NCBI GenBank assembly: GCA_903861445.1
Contig: CAIOUK010000267.1
Span: 1 to 11,132 of the forward strand
Direction: 5' to 3'
Source of the DNA: an uncultured Verrucomicrobia subdivision 3 bacterium
Lineage (GTDB): Bacteria > Verrucomicrobiota > Verrucomicrobiia > Limisphaerales > UBA11358
DNA length: 11,132 nucleotides
Shown here piece after piece: positions 1 through 5,542 of this stretch (position 1 is its first letter; every line of letters starts with the position of its first letter). The position numbers were made by a program, and so were the translations under genes. Under the pieces are notes generated by a model, which saw only the letters and a program-made list of their open reading frames with translations, was not told the origin of the DNA and searched no databases.

Positions 1-393
1 CACCGGGATAATGTTGTCCACGCCCTGCAACGTGGCGTAGCTGCGATACATGCCGCCGGTCGAGGCGCACGCGCCCATTGCAATGCACCATTTCGGCTCG
101 GGCATCTGGTCCCAAATGCGTTTGACGGCACCCGCCATTTTGTAAGTGACGGTGCCGGCAACAATCATGCAATCGGATTGGCGGGGAGAAAAACGCATCA
201 CCTCGGAACCGAAGCGGGAAATATCAAACCGGCTCGCGCCGACGGCCATCAACTCGATGCCGCAACAAGCGAGACCCATGGGCATCGGCCAGACAGAGTT
301 TTTACGGAACCAAGCCAGCGCGGCGTCAACGGTCGTGAGGACGACGTCACCTTCAATCTTCGAGTTGTAGCCGTATTCAGTTTGAGCCTGCAT
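1..393 (-). CDS. nuoB: NADH-quinone oxidoreductase subunit B (NuoB), 3' end cut off by window edge
   Basis: NuoB is the complex I subunit that carries cluster N2, the last Fe-S centre before quinone, in the peripheral arm at the inner membrane. The 131 visible residues contain the family core: LACCGIELMAVGASRFD (about residues 41-57), then RFSPRQSDCMIVAG and TYKMAGAVKRIWDQMPEP. The adjacent pair C43-C44 and C109 (in MGACAST) are three of the four N2 ligands; the fourth, in the later PGCPP segment, would lie beyond the left edge. The start at 393 gives an N-terminus ending in YNSKIEGDVVLTT, as expected for the family. An AAGGA sits only one base before the ATG, too close for a normal Shine-Dalgarno. 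No nuoA lies directly upstream; the next gene is divergent. Identity is very secure from sequence; participation in a nuo operon to the left is inferred. Confidence 0.96.
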   Translation of the reverse strand, partial: MQAQTEYGYNSKIEGDVVLTTVDAALAWFRKNSVWPMPMGLACCGIELMAVGASRFDISRFGSEVMRFSPRQSDCMIVAGTVTYKMAGAVKRIWDQMPEPKWCIAMGACASTGGMYRSYATLQGVDNIIPV

Positions 394-403
394 TTCCTTA
401 AAA

Positions 404-431
404 AATATGCGCCAAAAAAAAGCGCAAGCAA
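404..431 (-). promoter_or_regulatory. Possible weak promoter for nuoB
   Basis: On the minus strand, TTGCTT (431-426) and CATATT (409-404) are separated by 16 bases. The -10-like box ends 10 bases before the nuoB ATG, so a transcript from it would have almost no leader. Both boxes match the sigma-70 consensus only partly, in an A/T-rich tract where such matches arise easily. The CRP-like palindrome at 470-487 would lie roughly 80 bases upstream of the start site. Confidence 0.2.
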
Positions 432-469
432 AAGCCTAGCCGCCGGTCAAAAAACGGGCAAGTTCAAAT

Positions 470-487
470 TTGTGATTTTTTTCACAA
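470..487. promoter_or_regulatory. CRP-type palindrome (TGTGA-N6-TCACA) in the nuoB/kinase spacer
   Basis: The sequence is TTGTGA-TTTTTT-TCACAA, a perfect 6-base inverted repeat around six T residues. It matches exactly the core of the Crp/Fnr-family CRP operator, TGTGA-N6-TCACA. It lies between the divergent nuoB and kinase genes, 77 bases from the nuoB start and about 160 bases from the kinase start, so nuoB is the likelier target. The match is seen directly; binding by a CRP-like regulator is inferred. A simple stem-loop function is possible but the 6-base stem is short. Confidence 0.5.
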
Positions 488-541
488 GCGGAGCTTTTGA
501 GACATTTTTTGCCGGACGAAAGCCAAGAATTGTCCATCTCT

Positions 542-561
542 GATTGTCACCAGATTGTCAC
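542..561 (+). promoter_or_regulatory. Pho-box-like direct repeat, 11-base period
   Basis: The 9-mer GATTGTCAC occurs at 542-550 and again at 553-561, giving TTGTCAC-CAGA-TTGTCAC with an 11-base period. Tandem TGTCA units at one helical turn are the signature of PhoB/OmpR-family response regulator sites; the PhoB consensus is two CTGTCAT units with 4 A/T-rich bases between. The spacer here is less A/T-rich than the consensus. A third imperfect TTGTCC lies at 530-535 but 14 bases away, off period. It could control the downstream kinase pair or the divergent nuoB. Confidence 0.4.
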
Positions 562-648
562 ACCGGACGCCGGTTGTTTTTGGTAATTTCTTTGGCTTGT
601 CGCGAAAAACAAATCCGATAGATTAAACAAACGCGCGCGGCGCGAACC

Positions 649-1398
649 ATGAAAACTTTTGCCGAAATGAATTTTCCGGGCCGGCTCATCGCCGTCGAGG
701 GTCTCGATGGGTCGGGCAAGTCCACGCAGATTTACCTGCTCAAACGCTGGCTGGAAGCCGAGGGCATCAAGGTCTATTTCAGCGAGTGGAACTCGTCCGA
801 ATTGGTCAAGTCCGCGACGAGCAAGGGCAAGAAGCGCGAGCTGCTCACGCCGACGACCTTCAGTTTGATCCACGCCACGGATTTTGCCGACCGCTACGAA
901 CGGCATCTGGTGCCACTGCTGCGCGCCGGCTACATCGTGCTGTGCGACCGGTATGTGTTCACGGCGTTCGCGCGCGACGTGACGCGTGGCTGTCCGGCGG
1001 AATGGGTGCGCGGCAATTACAGCTTCGCCTGCGCGCCGGACTTGACGATGTTTTTCAAGGCGGACTTGGAAGTGTCGCTGAACCGGATTCTGGAAGGCCG
1101 GCCGAAATTGAAATTTTTCGAGGCGGGCATGGATTTGCGGCTGTCAACCGATCCGTATGAAAGCTTCAAAATTTTTCAAGGCCGCATCCTTGACCAATAT
1201 CTCGCGATGAGCAAGGAGTTCAACTTCGTTATCATGGATGCGAATGAAAACGTCGAGAAGCAGCAGGTGCTCGTCCGTAAGCTGGTTAGCGAGCGCATTG
1301 ACTTAAAAAAATTTAAGCGCAAAAGTCCGCTGCCGTTGCCGCCGTCGCTGGTGCGCGACCGCGAGGAAAAAGATGAGTTGGAGGACAAAGCCGCATGA
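649..1398 (+). CDS. Thymidylate-kinase-like P-loop nucleotide kinase, first of a tandem pair
   Basis: This 249-residue protein has the fold of the thymidylate kinase family, which transfers phosphate from ATP to dTMP in the cytoplasm. A complete Walker A is seen in EGLDGSGKSTQ (K24, S25, T26), the DRY motif in LCDRYVFTAFARD (D100-Y102), and the APDLTMFFKADLEVSLNRI strand-helix unit (about 129-147). The Arg-Glu-Pro motif that follows the P-loop in authentic Tmk (REPGGT in E. coli) is missing; this stretch reads YFSEWNSSELVK. The substrate may therefore not be dTMP. A charged tail (about 219-249, rich in K, R, E, D) extends past the kinase domain. No clear Shine-Dalgarno precedes the ATG at 649; M7 is an alternative start. 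The stop overlaps the start of the next kinase gene in ATGA, indicating coupled translation. Family is secure, substrate is not, so no symbol is given. Confidence 0.88.
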   Translation: MKTFAEMNFPGRLIAVEGLDGSGKSTQIYLLKRWLEAEGIKVYFSEWNSSELVKSATSKGKKRELLTPTTFSLIHATDFADRYERHLVPLLRAGYIVLCDRYVFTAFARDVTRGCPAEWVRGNYSFACAPDLTMFFKADLEVSLNRILEGRPKLKFFEAGMDLRLSTDPYESFKIFQGRILDQYLAMSKEFNFVIMDANENVEKQQVLVRKLVSERIDLKKFKRKSPLPLPPSLVRDREEKDELEDKAA

Positions 1399-2096
1399 GT
1401 GCAAAAAAATCCCATAAATTTTACGGTCACGGCATCCCGCGCGTGAAGCCCGAAGACCTCGGCGGCAAGCTGATCGTCGTCGAGGGTGCGGATGGCTCCG
1501 GTCGTTCCACGCAGATTGCCGAACTGGTCAATTGGCTGGAGACCAACGGCCGGCCGACCGTGCAGGTTGGCTTGAAACGCTCGACGCTGGTGAGTGAGGA
1601 ATTGGAAAAAGCTCAGGACGGAAATGTTTTGAGTCGCACGACCCTTTCGCTTTTTTACGCGACTGATTTTGCCGACCAGTTGTCGAACATCATCATACCC
1701 GCGCTGAAGGCCGGCTTCATTGTGCTGTCCGACCGTTATATTTACACGCTGATGGCGCGCGATCTGGTGCGCGGCATGGATGAGAAATGGTTAAAAAATC
1801 TTTATGGCATCGCGCCGGTGCCGGACGCGGTTTTTTATCTTTCGGTGGAACCGGAAGAGCTCGTCCAGCGCAACCTTTCCAAAAATGCGACGCTGGATTA
1901 TTGGGAAAGCGGCATGGATCTCGGTCTGTCACGCGACGTGTTTGACAGCTTCCTAAAATATCAGAGCGCGATGCAGGGTGCCTTCAAGGCGATGCAGAAA
2001 ACTTACGGCTTCGACATTGTGGACGCCAACCGCTCGGCCAATGCGGTGAACAAGGAATTGCGGAAGAAAATCAGCTCCGTGCTCGACACCAACTGA
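1395..2096 (+). CDS. Thymidylate-kinase-like protein with Arg in place of the Walker A Lys, second of the pair
   Basis: This 233-residue protein is a clear paralogue of its upstream neighbour: shared order is a P-loop, TTLSLFYATDFADQ (compare TTFSLIHATDFADR upstream), LSDRYIYTLMARD (DRY at 113-115), PDAVFYLSVEPEEL, and an ESGMDLGLS segment matching EAGMDLRLS upstream. The P-loop reads EGADGSGRSTQ: the invariant Walker A lysine is Arg37, encoded by CGT at 1503-1505. Loss of this lysine usually cripples ATP binding or catalysis in P-loop kinases, so this subunit may be a pseudokinase, a regulatory partner, or active with Arg. The REP motif is also absent. An N-terminal extension of about 24 residues precedes the kinase core. 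The start overlaps the upstream stop by 4 bases, which suggests 1:1 synthesis and perhaps a heterodimer (inferred). The gene ends 3 bases from the convergent sensor gene. Confidence 0.86.
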   Translation: MSAKKSHKFYGHGIPRVKPEDLGGKLIVVEGADGSGRSTQIAELVNWLETNGRPTVQVGLKRSTLVSEELEKAQDGNVLSRTTLSLFYATDFADQLSNIIIPALKAGFIVLSDRYIYTLMARDLVRGMDEKWLKNLYGIAPVPDAVFYLSVEPEELVQRNLSKNATLDYWESGMDLGLSRDVFDSFLKYQSAMQGAFKAMQKTYGFDIVDANRSANAVNKELRKKISSVLDTN

Positions 2097-2099
2097 CGC

Positions 2100-2603
2100 T
2101 CATTTTGCCGGCGCGTTGGTGACTGGTGTGTTGTTGGTCGTCATCAGGACGGGGGCGGCGTTGGTGCCAAAGAGCGGCTTGCGGAACGGGCGTTTCATCA
2201 GCTCATCAAAAATCTTGCACTGCTCGGACGTCAGCGCCTCGCGAATTTCCAGCCGCGCATCCTGAACCACTTTGCGCATGAGGTTTTGGCCGTCGCCGAT
2301 GATTTTTTGCACCGCATCGTGCTGTTCTGGTGTGAGGTGCAAATCGCCATCCAGCCGCTGTAGAAATTGTTTACTCAAAATTTCCGGCGGATGCAGCTTG
2401 GCGTTTTCCGGCGCATACGCCATCTGGTTGGTGGTTTGGTTCGCAATCTGATTCGTGGCCGGCGAATGGCTGGCGGCGGTAAGTTTGCGGGACACCTTGT
2501 TATTGGAGTGGGGATGGTGAACGTAATTCACCAGCAAGCCGCCGGTGAACACGCCCGCGCCAAAGATCACCACGGTGGCAAAAATGACCTTCCAGTTGTT
2601 CAC
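2100..2603 (-). CDS. Membrane-anchored Spy/CpxP/CnrX-like periplasmic protein
   Basis: A 167-residue protein with an N-terminal hydrophobic helix (about residues 6-28) that reads as an uncleaved anchor or signal peptide, then a polar Asn/Thr/His-rich linker and a helical domain (about 72-145). Two LTxxQ-type motifs, LTPEQ (90-94) and LTSEQ (124-128), mark the Spy/CpxP/heavy-metal-sensor superfamily; they bracket the helix GQNLMRKVVQDARLEIREA. CnrX of this superfamily senses Ni/Co in the periplasm and controls a sigma factor through CnrY. His residues near the membrane (H29, H30, H32), H46, H71, H89, H95 and M109 are possible ligands, but I cannot align them to CnrX sites. The start overlaps the stop of the preceding membrane protein in ATGA, so the two are co-translated. 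The ligand is unknown; a chaperone-like role as for Spy is also possible. Confidence 0.72.
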   Translation of the reverse strand: MNNWKVIFATVVIFGAGVFTGGLLVNYVHHPHSNNKVSRKLTAASHSPATNQIANQTTNQMAYAPENAKLHPPEILSKQFLQRLDGDLHLTPEQHDAVQKIIGDGQNLMRKVVQDARLEIREALTSEQCKIFDELMKRPFRKPLFGTNAAPVLMTTNNTPVTNAPAK

Positions 2604-2911
2604 GGCGTCGAGGAATTATCCGGCAACTCCGCCGAGGCCAGCAGAGTGTTCGCAAAATCCTGCGACAGGTCGTTGCCATTGTCCGGCGTGGCCGGCTGGA
2701 ACAGCGCCACGGCACCGAACACGACCGCCACGGCCACGCACGGGGCAGCTGCGCGCCACAGGCCGCGCGCCCAGAACACCCAGCGGTCGGCTTTGGCGCG
2801 AGCGGCAATGAGCGCCGTGATGCGCTTTTCAAAGGCATACGGCACCCGCTCGTCCGGGGCTTGGAGCCGGGCGGCTGCAATCAGTTTTTTTTGAAGTTCA
2901 GCGAGTTTCAT
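2600..2911 (-). CDS. Small one-pass membrane protein, likely anti-sigma factor
   Basis: A 103-residue protein with a charged cytoplasmic N-terminal half (about 1-50, including the helix QKKLIAAARLQAP and the segment RVPYAFEKRITALI), one TM helix (about 54-71) and a short acidic periplasmic tail. There is no zinc-binding HxxxCxxC anti-sigma motif. The call as anti-sigma rests on position and topology: it follows an ECF sigma gene by 37 bases and is overlapped by 4 bases with a periplasmic Spy/CpxP-like gene, matching the roles of CnrY (anti-sigma) between CnrH (sigma) and CnrX (sensor). No Shine-Dalgarno is evident before the ATG. It could instead be a membrane partner of the downstream protein alone. 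Confidence 0.65.
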   Translation of the reverse strand: MKLAELQKKLIAAARLQAPDERVPYAFEKRITALIAARAKADRWVFWARGLWRAAAPCVAVAVVFGAVALFQPATPDNGNDLSQDFANTLLASAELPDNSSTP

Positions 2912-2948
2912 ACGCTTGATTGAGTGGACGGTTTGGGGCGTCCGGCGG

Positions 2949-3527
2949 TTACAAATATTTGTTCTGGGTGATGCGCAAAAGAATCTTTCGCATTTCGCTG
3001 CGGGCGCGGAAGGCGCGGACTTTTACCAGCGGCACCGACCAGCCGGTCAGCTTGGCGATTTCCTTGACCGAGCGGTCTTCGATTTCCAACAGTTGAATGA
3101 CCAGCCGCGCCTCCGGCGAAAGTTTTTCGAGCACGCGGTTGATCAGCATTTTTGCCGCGTCGGCATCCTCGGCGGCGTTGCCCGGTTCGGCGACGAAGCG
3201 TTCCAGCCAGTCTTCCTCCGGCTCGGAAATTTCGCTGAAAGAAGAGATGCGATTGCGCTGGTGGCCGCGCAGAAAATCATAACACGTTCGCACGGCCATG
3301 CGCATCAGCCAGTGTTCAAAGGGCGCCTCGCCGCGAAAACTTTTCAGCTTGTCGAATGCCTTGAGCCAGACTTCCTGGGCGATGTCTTCAATTTCACTTT
3401 CGCGCCGCGCATAGCGGCGGGCCGTGGCAAAGACGCGCGGGGAATATTTCGCGACCAGCGGCTCAAAACTCGCGGCGTCGCCCTTGAGGACGGCGGCGAT
3501 CAGTTCAGCTTCGGACCGTTCCATCAT
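2949..3527 (-). CDS. ECF-type RNA polymerase sigma-70 family sigma factor
   Basis: A 192-residue protein with the two-domain layout of group 4 (ECF) sigma factors. Region 2 spans about residues 21-90: SFEPLVAKYSPRVFATARRYA, then EDIAQEVWLKAFDKLKSF (the conserved D-x-x-Q-E-V-x-x-x-A helix that binds core and -10 DNA) and FEHWLMRMAVRTCYDFLR. Region 4 spans about 127-182, with LSPEARLVIQLLEIEDRSVKEIAKLTG and the recognition helix SVPLVKVRAFRARSEMRK. There is an acidic linker at about 100-125 (SEPEEDWLERF). MM at the start leaves two possible initiators; a weak GGAAG precedes them. The gene follows the HDxN protein by 15 bases and precedes a likely anti-sigma gene by 37, so its activity is probably set by a membrane or periplasmic signal. 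Target promoters cannot be told from this window. Confidence 0.93.
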   Translation of the reverse strand: MMERSEAELIAAVLKGDAASFEPLVAKYSPRVFATARRYARRESEIEDIAQEVWLKAFDKLKSFRGEAPFEHWLMRMAVRTCYDFLRGHQRNRISSFSEISEPEEDWLERFVAEPGNAAEDADAAKMLINRVLEKLSPEARLVIQLLEIEDRSVKEIAKLTGWSVPLVKVRAFRARSEMRKILLRITQNKYL

Positions 3528-3542
3528 GACTTCCCGACGCGG

Positions 3543-3809
3543 TCACGACCGGGTGAGGCCGAAGATCGTTTCAAATTCGTGCGAATAGGCCGTGATGATA
3601 TCTTTGGCCTTGAAGGATTCGACGAGCAGAGTTTGCAGCCGTTCTTCCCGGGATTGATCCGGCCGCAAGCGGATTAATTCCGCCGCCGCCGTGATGTGCG
3701 CCAGTCGCCCATTCACATCATGCCGCATATCGCGAAGCTTTTGATGCAACTCCAAGATTTGAGCCTCGGTTAAAGTCACCGAGCCACCGGTCTTATAATC
3801 GAACGACAT
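3543..3809 (-). CDS. Small helical HDxN protein resembling a histidine kinase DHp/Spo0B-type domain
   Basis: An 88-residue protein lying 15 bases upstream of the sigma gene on the same strand. Its core, ILELHQKLRDMRHDVNGRLAHITAAAELI in two parts (helix with RHDVN at about 31-35, then a second amphipathic helix LQTLLVESFKAKDIITAYSHEF), looks like a two-helix hairpin. RHDxN followed by a leucine-rich helix is the H-box pattern of phosphoacceptor DHp domains and of Spo0B-type helical domains. No ATPase domain follows, so it cannot phosphorylate itself; it may accept phosphate from a kinase or only dimerise. The start at 3809 was chosen because upstream codons (to an ATG at 3875) do not add a recognisable domain and run into the leuC promoter region. 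No strong Shine-Dalgarno. Function is inferred from the motif only. Confidence 0.62.
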   Translation of the reverse strand: MSFDYKTGGSVTLTEAQILELHQKLRDMRHDVNGRLAHITAAAELIRLRPDQSREERLQTLLVESFKAKDIITAYSHEFETIFGLTRS

Positions 3810-3825
3810 GGCGAAATCATTGTGG

Positions 3826-3894
3826 GAAAAGCCAGTTAAAAGCAAGCGGCATTCCGTCCGGCCAGCCGGTGGCAAAATTTCCGCAAGGCTTTTC
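3826..3894. repeat. Inverted repeat in the divergent spacer before leuC
   Basis: GAAAAGCC at 3826-3833 and GGCTTTTC at 3887-3894 are exact complements with 53 bases between, which include a small GC-rich palindrome (CCGGCCAGCCGG). The repeat sits between the divergent HDxN gene and leuC. It could be an operator pair or a long stem, or chance. Confidence 0.3.
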
Positions 3895-3911
3895 GGGCGG
3901 CAACGCTACAG

Positions 3912-3940
3912 TTGAACTCGTCGGCGGCATCGGCTATTCT
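3912..3940 (+). promoter_or_regulatory. Candidate sigma-70 promoter of the leuC-type gene
   Basis: TTGAAC at 3912-3917 and TATTCT at 3935-3940 are separated by exactly 17 bases; each matches four of six consensus positions. The -10 box ends 9 bases before the ATG at 3950, so the transcript would be nearly leaderless, which agrees with the lack of a Shine-Dalgarno. This supports the ATG at 3950 over the upstream in-frame ATG at 3869. Confidence 0.4.
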
Positions 3941-3949
3941 CATAGGCTT

Positions 3950-5326
3950 ATGACGTTGACTGAAAAACTTCTCGCCCGCGCCGCCGGCAAGGCCAGCGTG
4001 CAGGCTGGCGACAATATCTGGGTGAACGCCGACGTGCTCATGACGCACGACGTCTGCGGGCCGGGCACCATTGGCGTGTTCAAACGCGAGTTCGGCACGA
4101 CGGCGAAAGTTTGGGACAAAAACAAAATCGTCATTATTCCCGACCATTATATTTTTACCGCCGATTCCAAATCAAACCGCAACGTGGACATCCTCCGTGA
4201 TTTTTCGCGCGAGCAGGATCTGCAATATTTTTACGACGTGATTGATGACGCGAACGGCCACTGGCATTTCGACGTCGCCAAGGGCAACATGAAACGTCAA
4301 TACGGTTCACGCTACGCGGGCGTGTGCCACACGGCGTTGCCGGCCAAAGGTCACACGCGTCCCGGCGAAGTTTTGTTTGGCACGGATTCGCACACTTGCA
4401 TGGCGGGCGCGTTCAACCAGTTCGCCACCGGCATCGGCAATACCGACGCGGGTTTTGTGATGGGCACCGGCAAATTGCTCATCAAGGTGCCGGAGACGAT
4501 GCACTTCCGGCTCGAAGGCAAATTGCAGCCCGGCGTGATGGCGAAGGACATCATTTTGCATTGCATCGGCGAAATCGGCTTTGACGGTGCAACGTATCGC
4601 GCGATGCAATTCGACGGCGAAGGCGTGAAGACGTTGAGCATGGATGACCGCATGACCATCGCGAACATGGCGATTGAAGCGGGCGGCAAGAACGCCATTT
4701 TTGAATTCGATGCGCGCACGGCGGAATATGTTGATGCGCGTGTGAAGTTGAACGGAACCAAATCCACTTACACGCCCATTGAGCGCGATGCGAATGAAAA
4801 ATTTGTCTATGAACACGTCGTGGATTTGAGCCAACTCGAACCGACCGTCGCGTGCCATCCTGATCCGGGCCAGCGCAAGAAGGCAAAGGACATGGGCGAC
4901 ACCAAGCTCGATCGCGCCTACGTCGGTTCCTGCACCGGCGGCAAGACGAGCGACTTCGTGGAATTTGCCCACATTCTGCGCGGCAAGAAAGTCGTGATTG
5001 ATACCTTCGGCGTGCCCGCGACGCCGGACATCGTGAATGATTTGCAGACGACGTATTGGGGCAACGAAACCATCTGGCAAATCATGGTGAACGCCGGCGT
5101 GCAGATGACGGAGAACGCCGGTTGCGCCGCTTGCCTCGGCGGGCCGGTGGACACGTTCGGTCGCATCAATAAATCCGGCATCAACTGCATCAGCGCGACG
5201 AACCGCAACTTCCCCGGCCGCATGGGCGACAAGGAATCGAAGGTGTTTCTCGCGTCGCCGGCAACGGTGGCGGCGAGCGCGTTGACCGGCAAGGTGACCG
5301 ACCCGCGCGGATATTTGGGAAATTGA
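3950..5326 (+). CDS. leuC: Aconitase-superfamily large subunit (3-isopropylmalate dehydratase/homoaconitase type)
   Basis: A 458-residue member of the LeuC/HacA branch of the aconitase superfamily, whose large subunit holds a [4Fe-4S] cluster and isomerises 2-isopropylmalate (leucine synthesis) or homocitrate-type substrates. Seen motifs: NADVLMTHDVCGPGTIG, KIVIIPDHY, GTDSHTCMAGAFNQFATGIGNTD, the DGATYRAMQFDGEG stretch, and the cluster ligands C328 (GSCTGGKTSDF) and C392/C395 (GCAACLGG). The pattern resembles the shorter archaeal-type LeuC rather than the E. coli type. An insert of about 15 residues (NGHWHFDVAKGNMKRQ, near residue 105) precedes the usual CHTALPAKG segment. No small subunit (LeuD-like) gene is adjacent, though one is needed for activity. 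The chosen start gives MTLTEKLLARAAGK, the normal family N-terminus. Substrate cannot be fixed from sequence alone; the symbol is the likeliest choice. Confidence 0.85.
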   Translation: MTLTEKLLARAAGKASVQAGDNIWVNADVLMTHDVCGPGTIGVFKREFGTTAKVWDKNKIVIIPDHYIFTADSKSNRNVDILRDFSREQDLQYFYDVIDDANGHWHFDVAKGNMKRQYGSRYAGVCHTALPAKGHTRPGEVLFGTDSHTCMAGAFNQFATGIGNTDAGFVMGTGKLLIKVPETMHFRLEGKLQPGVMAKDIILHCIGEIGFDGATYRAMQFDGEGVKTLSMDDRMTIANMAIEAGGKNAIFEFDARTAEYVDARVKLNGTKSTYTPIERDANEKFVYEHVVDLSQLEPTVACHPDPGQRKKAKDMGDTKLDRAYVGSCTGGKTSDFVEFAHILRGKKVVIDTFGVPATPDIVNDLQTTYWGNETIWQIMVNAGVQMTENAGCAACLGGPVDTFGRINKSGINCISATNRNFPGRMGDKESKVFLASPATVAASALTGKVTDPRGYLGN

Positions 5327-5345
5327 GTCGGCAGTATCCGATTGC

Positions 5346-5379
5346 CAGCCGCCGGTTTTCAAAACATCATCGGCGGTTG
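5346..5379 (+). terminator. Stem-loop between leuC and the tRNA gene
   Basis: An 11-base-pair stem, with core CCGCCG (5349-5354) paired to CGGCGG (5371-5376) and extended by two G-U pairs, encloses a 12-base A/T-rich loop. It starts 19 bases after the leuC stop. There is no T tract after it, so it is a poor intrinsic terminator; it may instead stabilise the leuC mRNA end or mark a processing point before the tRNA. Confidence 0.35.
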
Positions 5380-5394
5380 TGATTGCAAACGCGT

Positions 5395-5470
5395 GGGCCC
5401 ATAGCTCAGCGGTTAGAGCAGGCGACTCATAATCGCTTGGTCCTCGGTTCAAATCCGAGTGGGCCCACCA
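5395..5470 (+). tRNA. tRNA-Ile(CAT), lysidine-modified AUA decoder
   Basis: The 76-base gene folds as a full cloverleaf: acceptor GGGCCCA (5395-5401) pairs with TGGGCCC (5460-5466), the anticodon stem GGCGA pairs with TCGCT, and the T arm carries GGTTCAAATCC. CCA is encoded (5468-5470). The anticodon is CAT (5428-5430). The anticodon arm and variable region (GGCGACTCATAATCGCTTGG) are those of the minor isoleucine tRNA known in E. coli (ileX), not of elongator or initiator Met tRNA. TilS would convert C34 to lysidine so that the tRNA reads AUA as isoleucine. The gene stands alone, 68 bases after leuC. Confidence 0.95.
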
Positions 5471-5504
5471 ATCTCCCGCCGCAAATTTTAATCCGCAACG
5501 GGGT

Positions 5505-5533
5505 TTGACTAATCTTGCGCGCGTGTAAATAAT
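5505..5533 (+). promoter_or_regulatory. Strong sigma-70-like promoter of the hybrid kinase gene
   Basis: TTGACT (5505-5510) and AATAAT (5528-5533) are separated by 17 bases; each matches five of six consensus positions. The -10 box ends 9 bases before the ATG at 5543, so a start site at the usual 6-8 bases downstream would give an mRNA with a leader of only a few bases. No Shine-Dalgarno is present, which agrees. It lies after the tRNA, so the kinase has its own promoter. Confidence 0.6.
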
Positions 5534-5542
5534 TCTTTCGTA

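Noticed and set aside
178..543. 121-codon plus-strand frame across nuoB and its upstream spacer
   Set aside because: Antisense to the secure nuoB frame in its first part and without a recognisable domain; the rest lies in a spacer with operator-like sites.
2916..3677. 253-codon plus-strand frame
   Set aside because: It is antisense to the sigma factor and the HDxN gene, whose families are recognisable; the translation shows no known domain.
3810..3875. Longer start for the HDxN protein at 3875
   Set aside because: The added 22 residues show no domain and the stretch is shared with the divergent leuC control region.
3869..3949. N-terminal extension of leuC from the ATG at 3869
   Set aside because: The family N-terminus starts at the ATG at 3950, the added residues match nothing, and a promoter candidate lies inside this stretch.
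5395..5470. tRNA-Met as the identity of the CAT tRNA
   Set aside because: The anticodon arm and flanks match the minor isoleucine tRNA type, and it lacks the elongator and initiator Met features I know.
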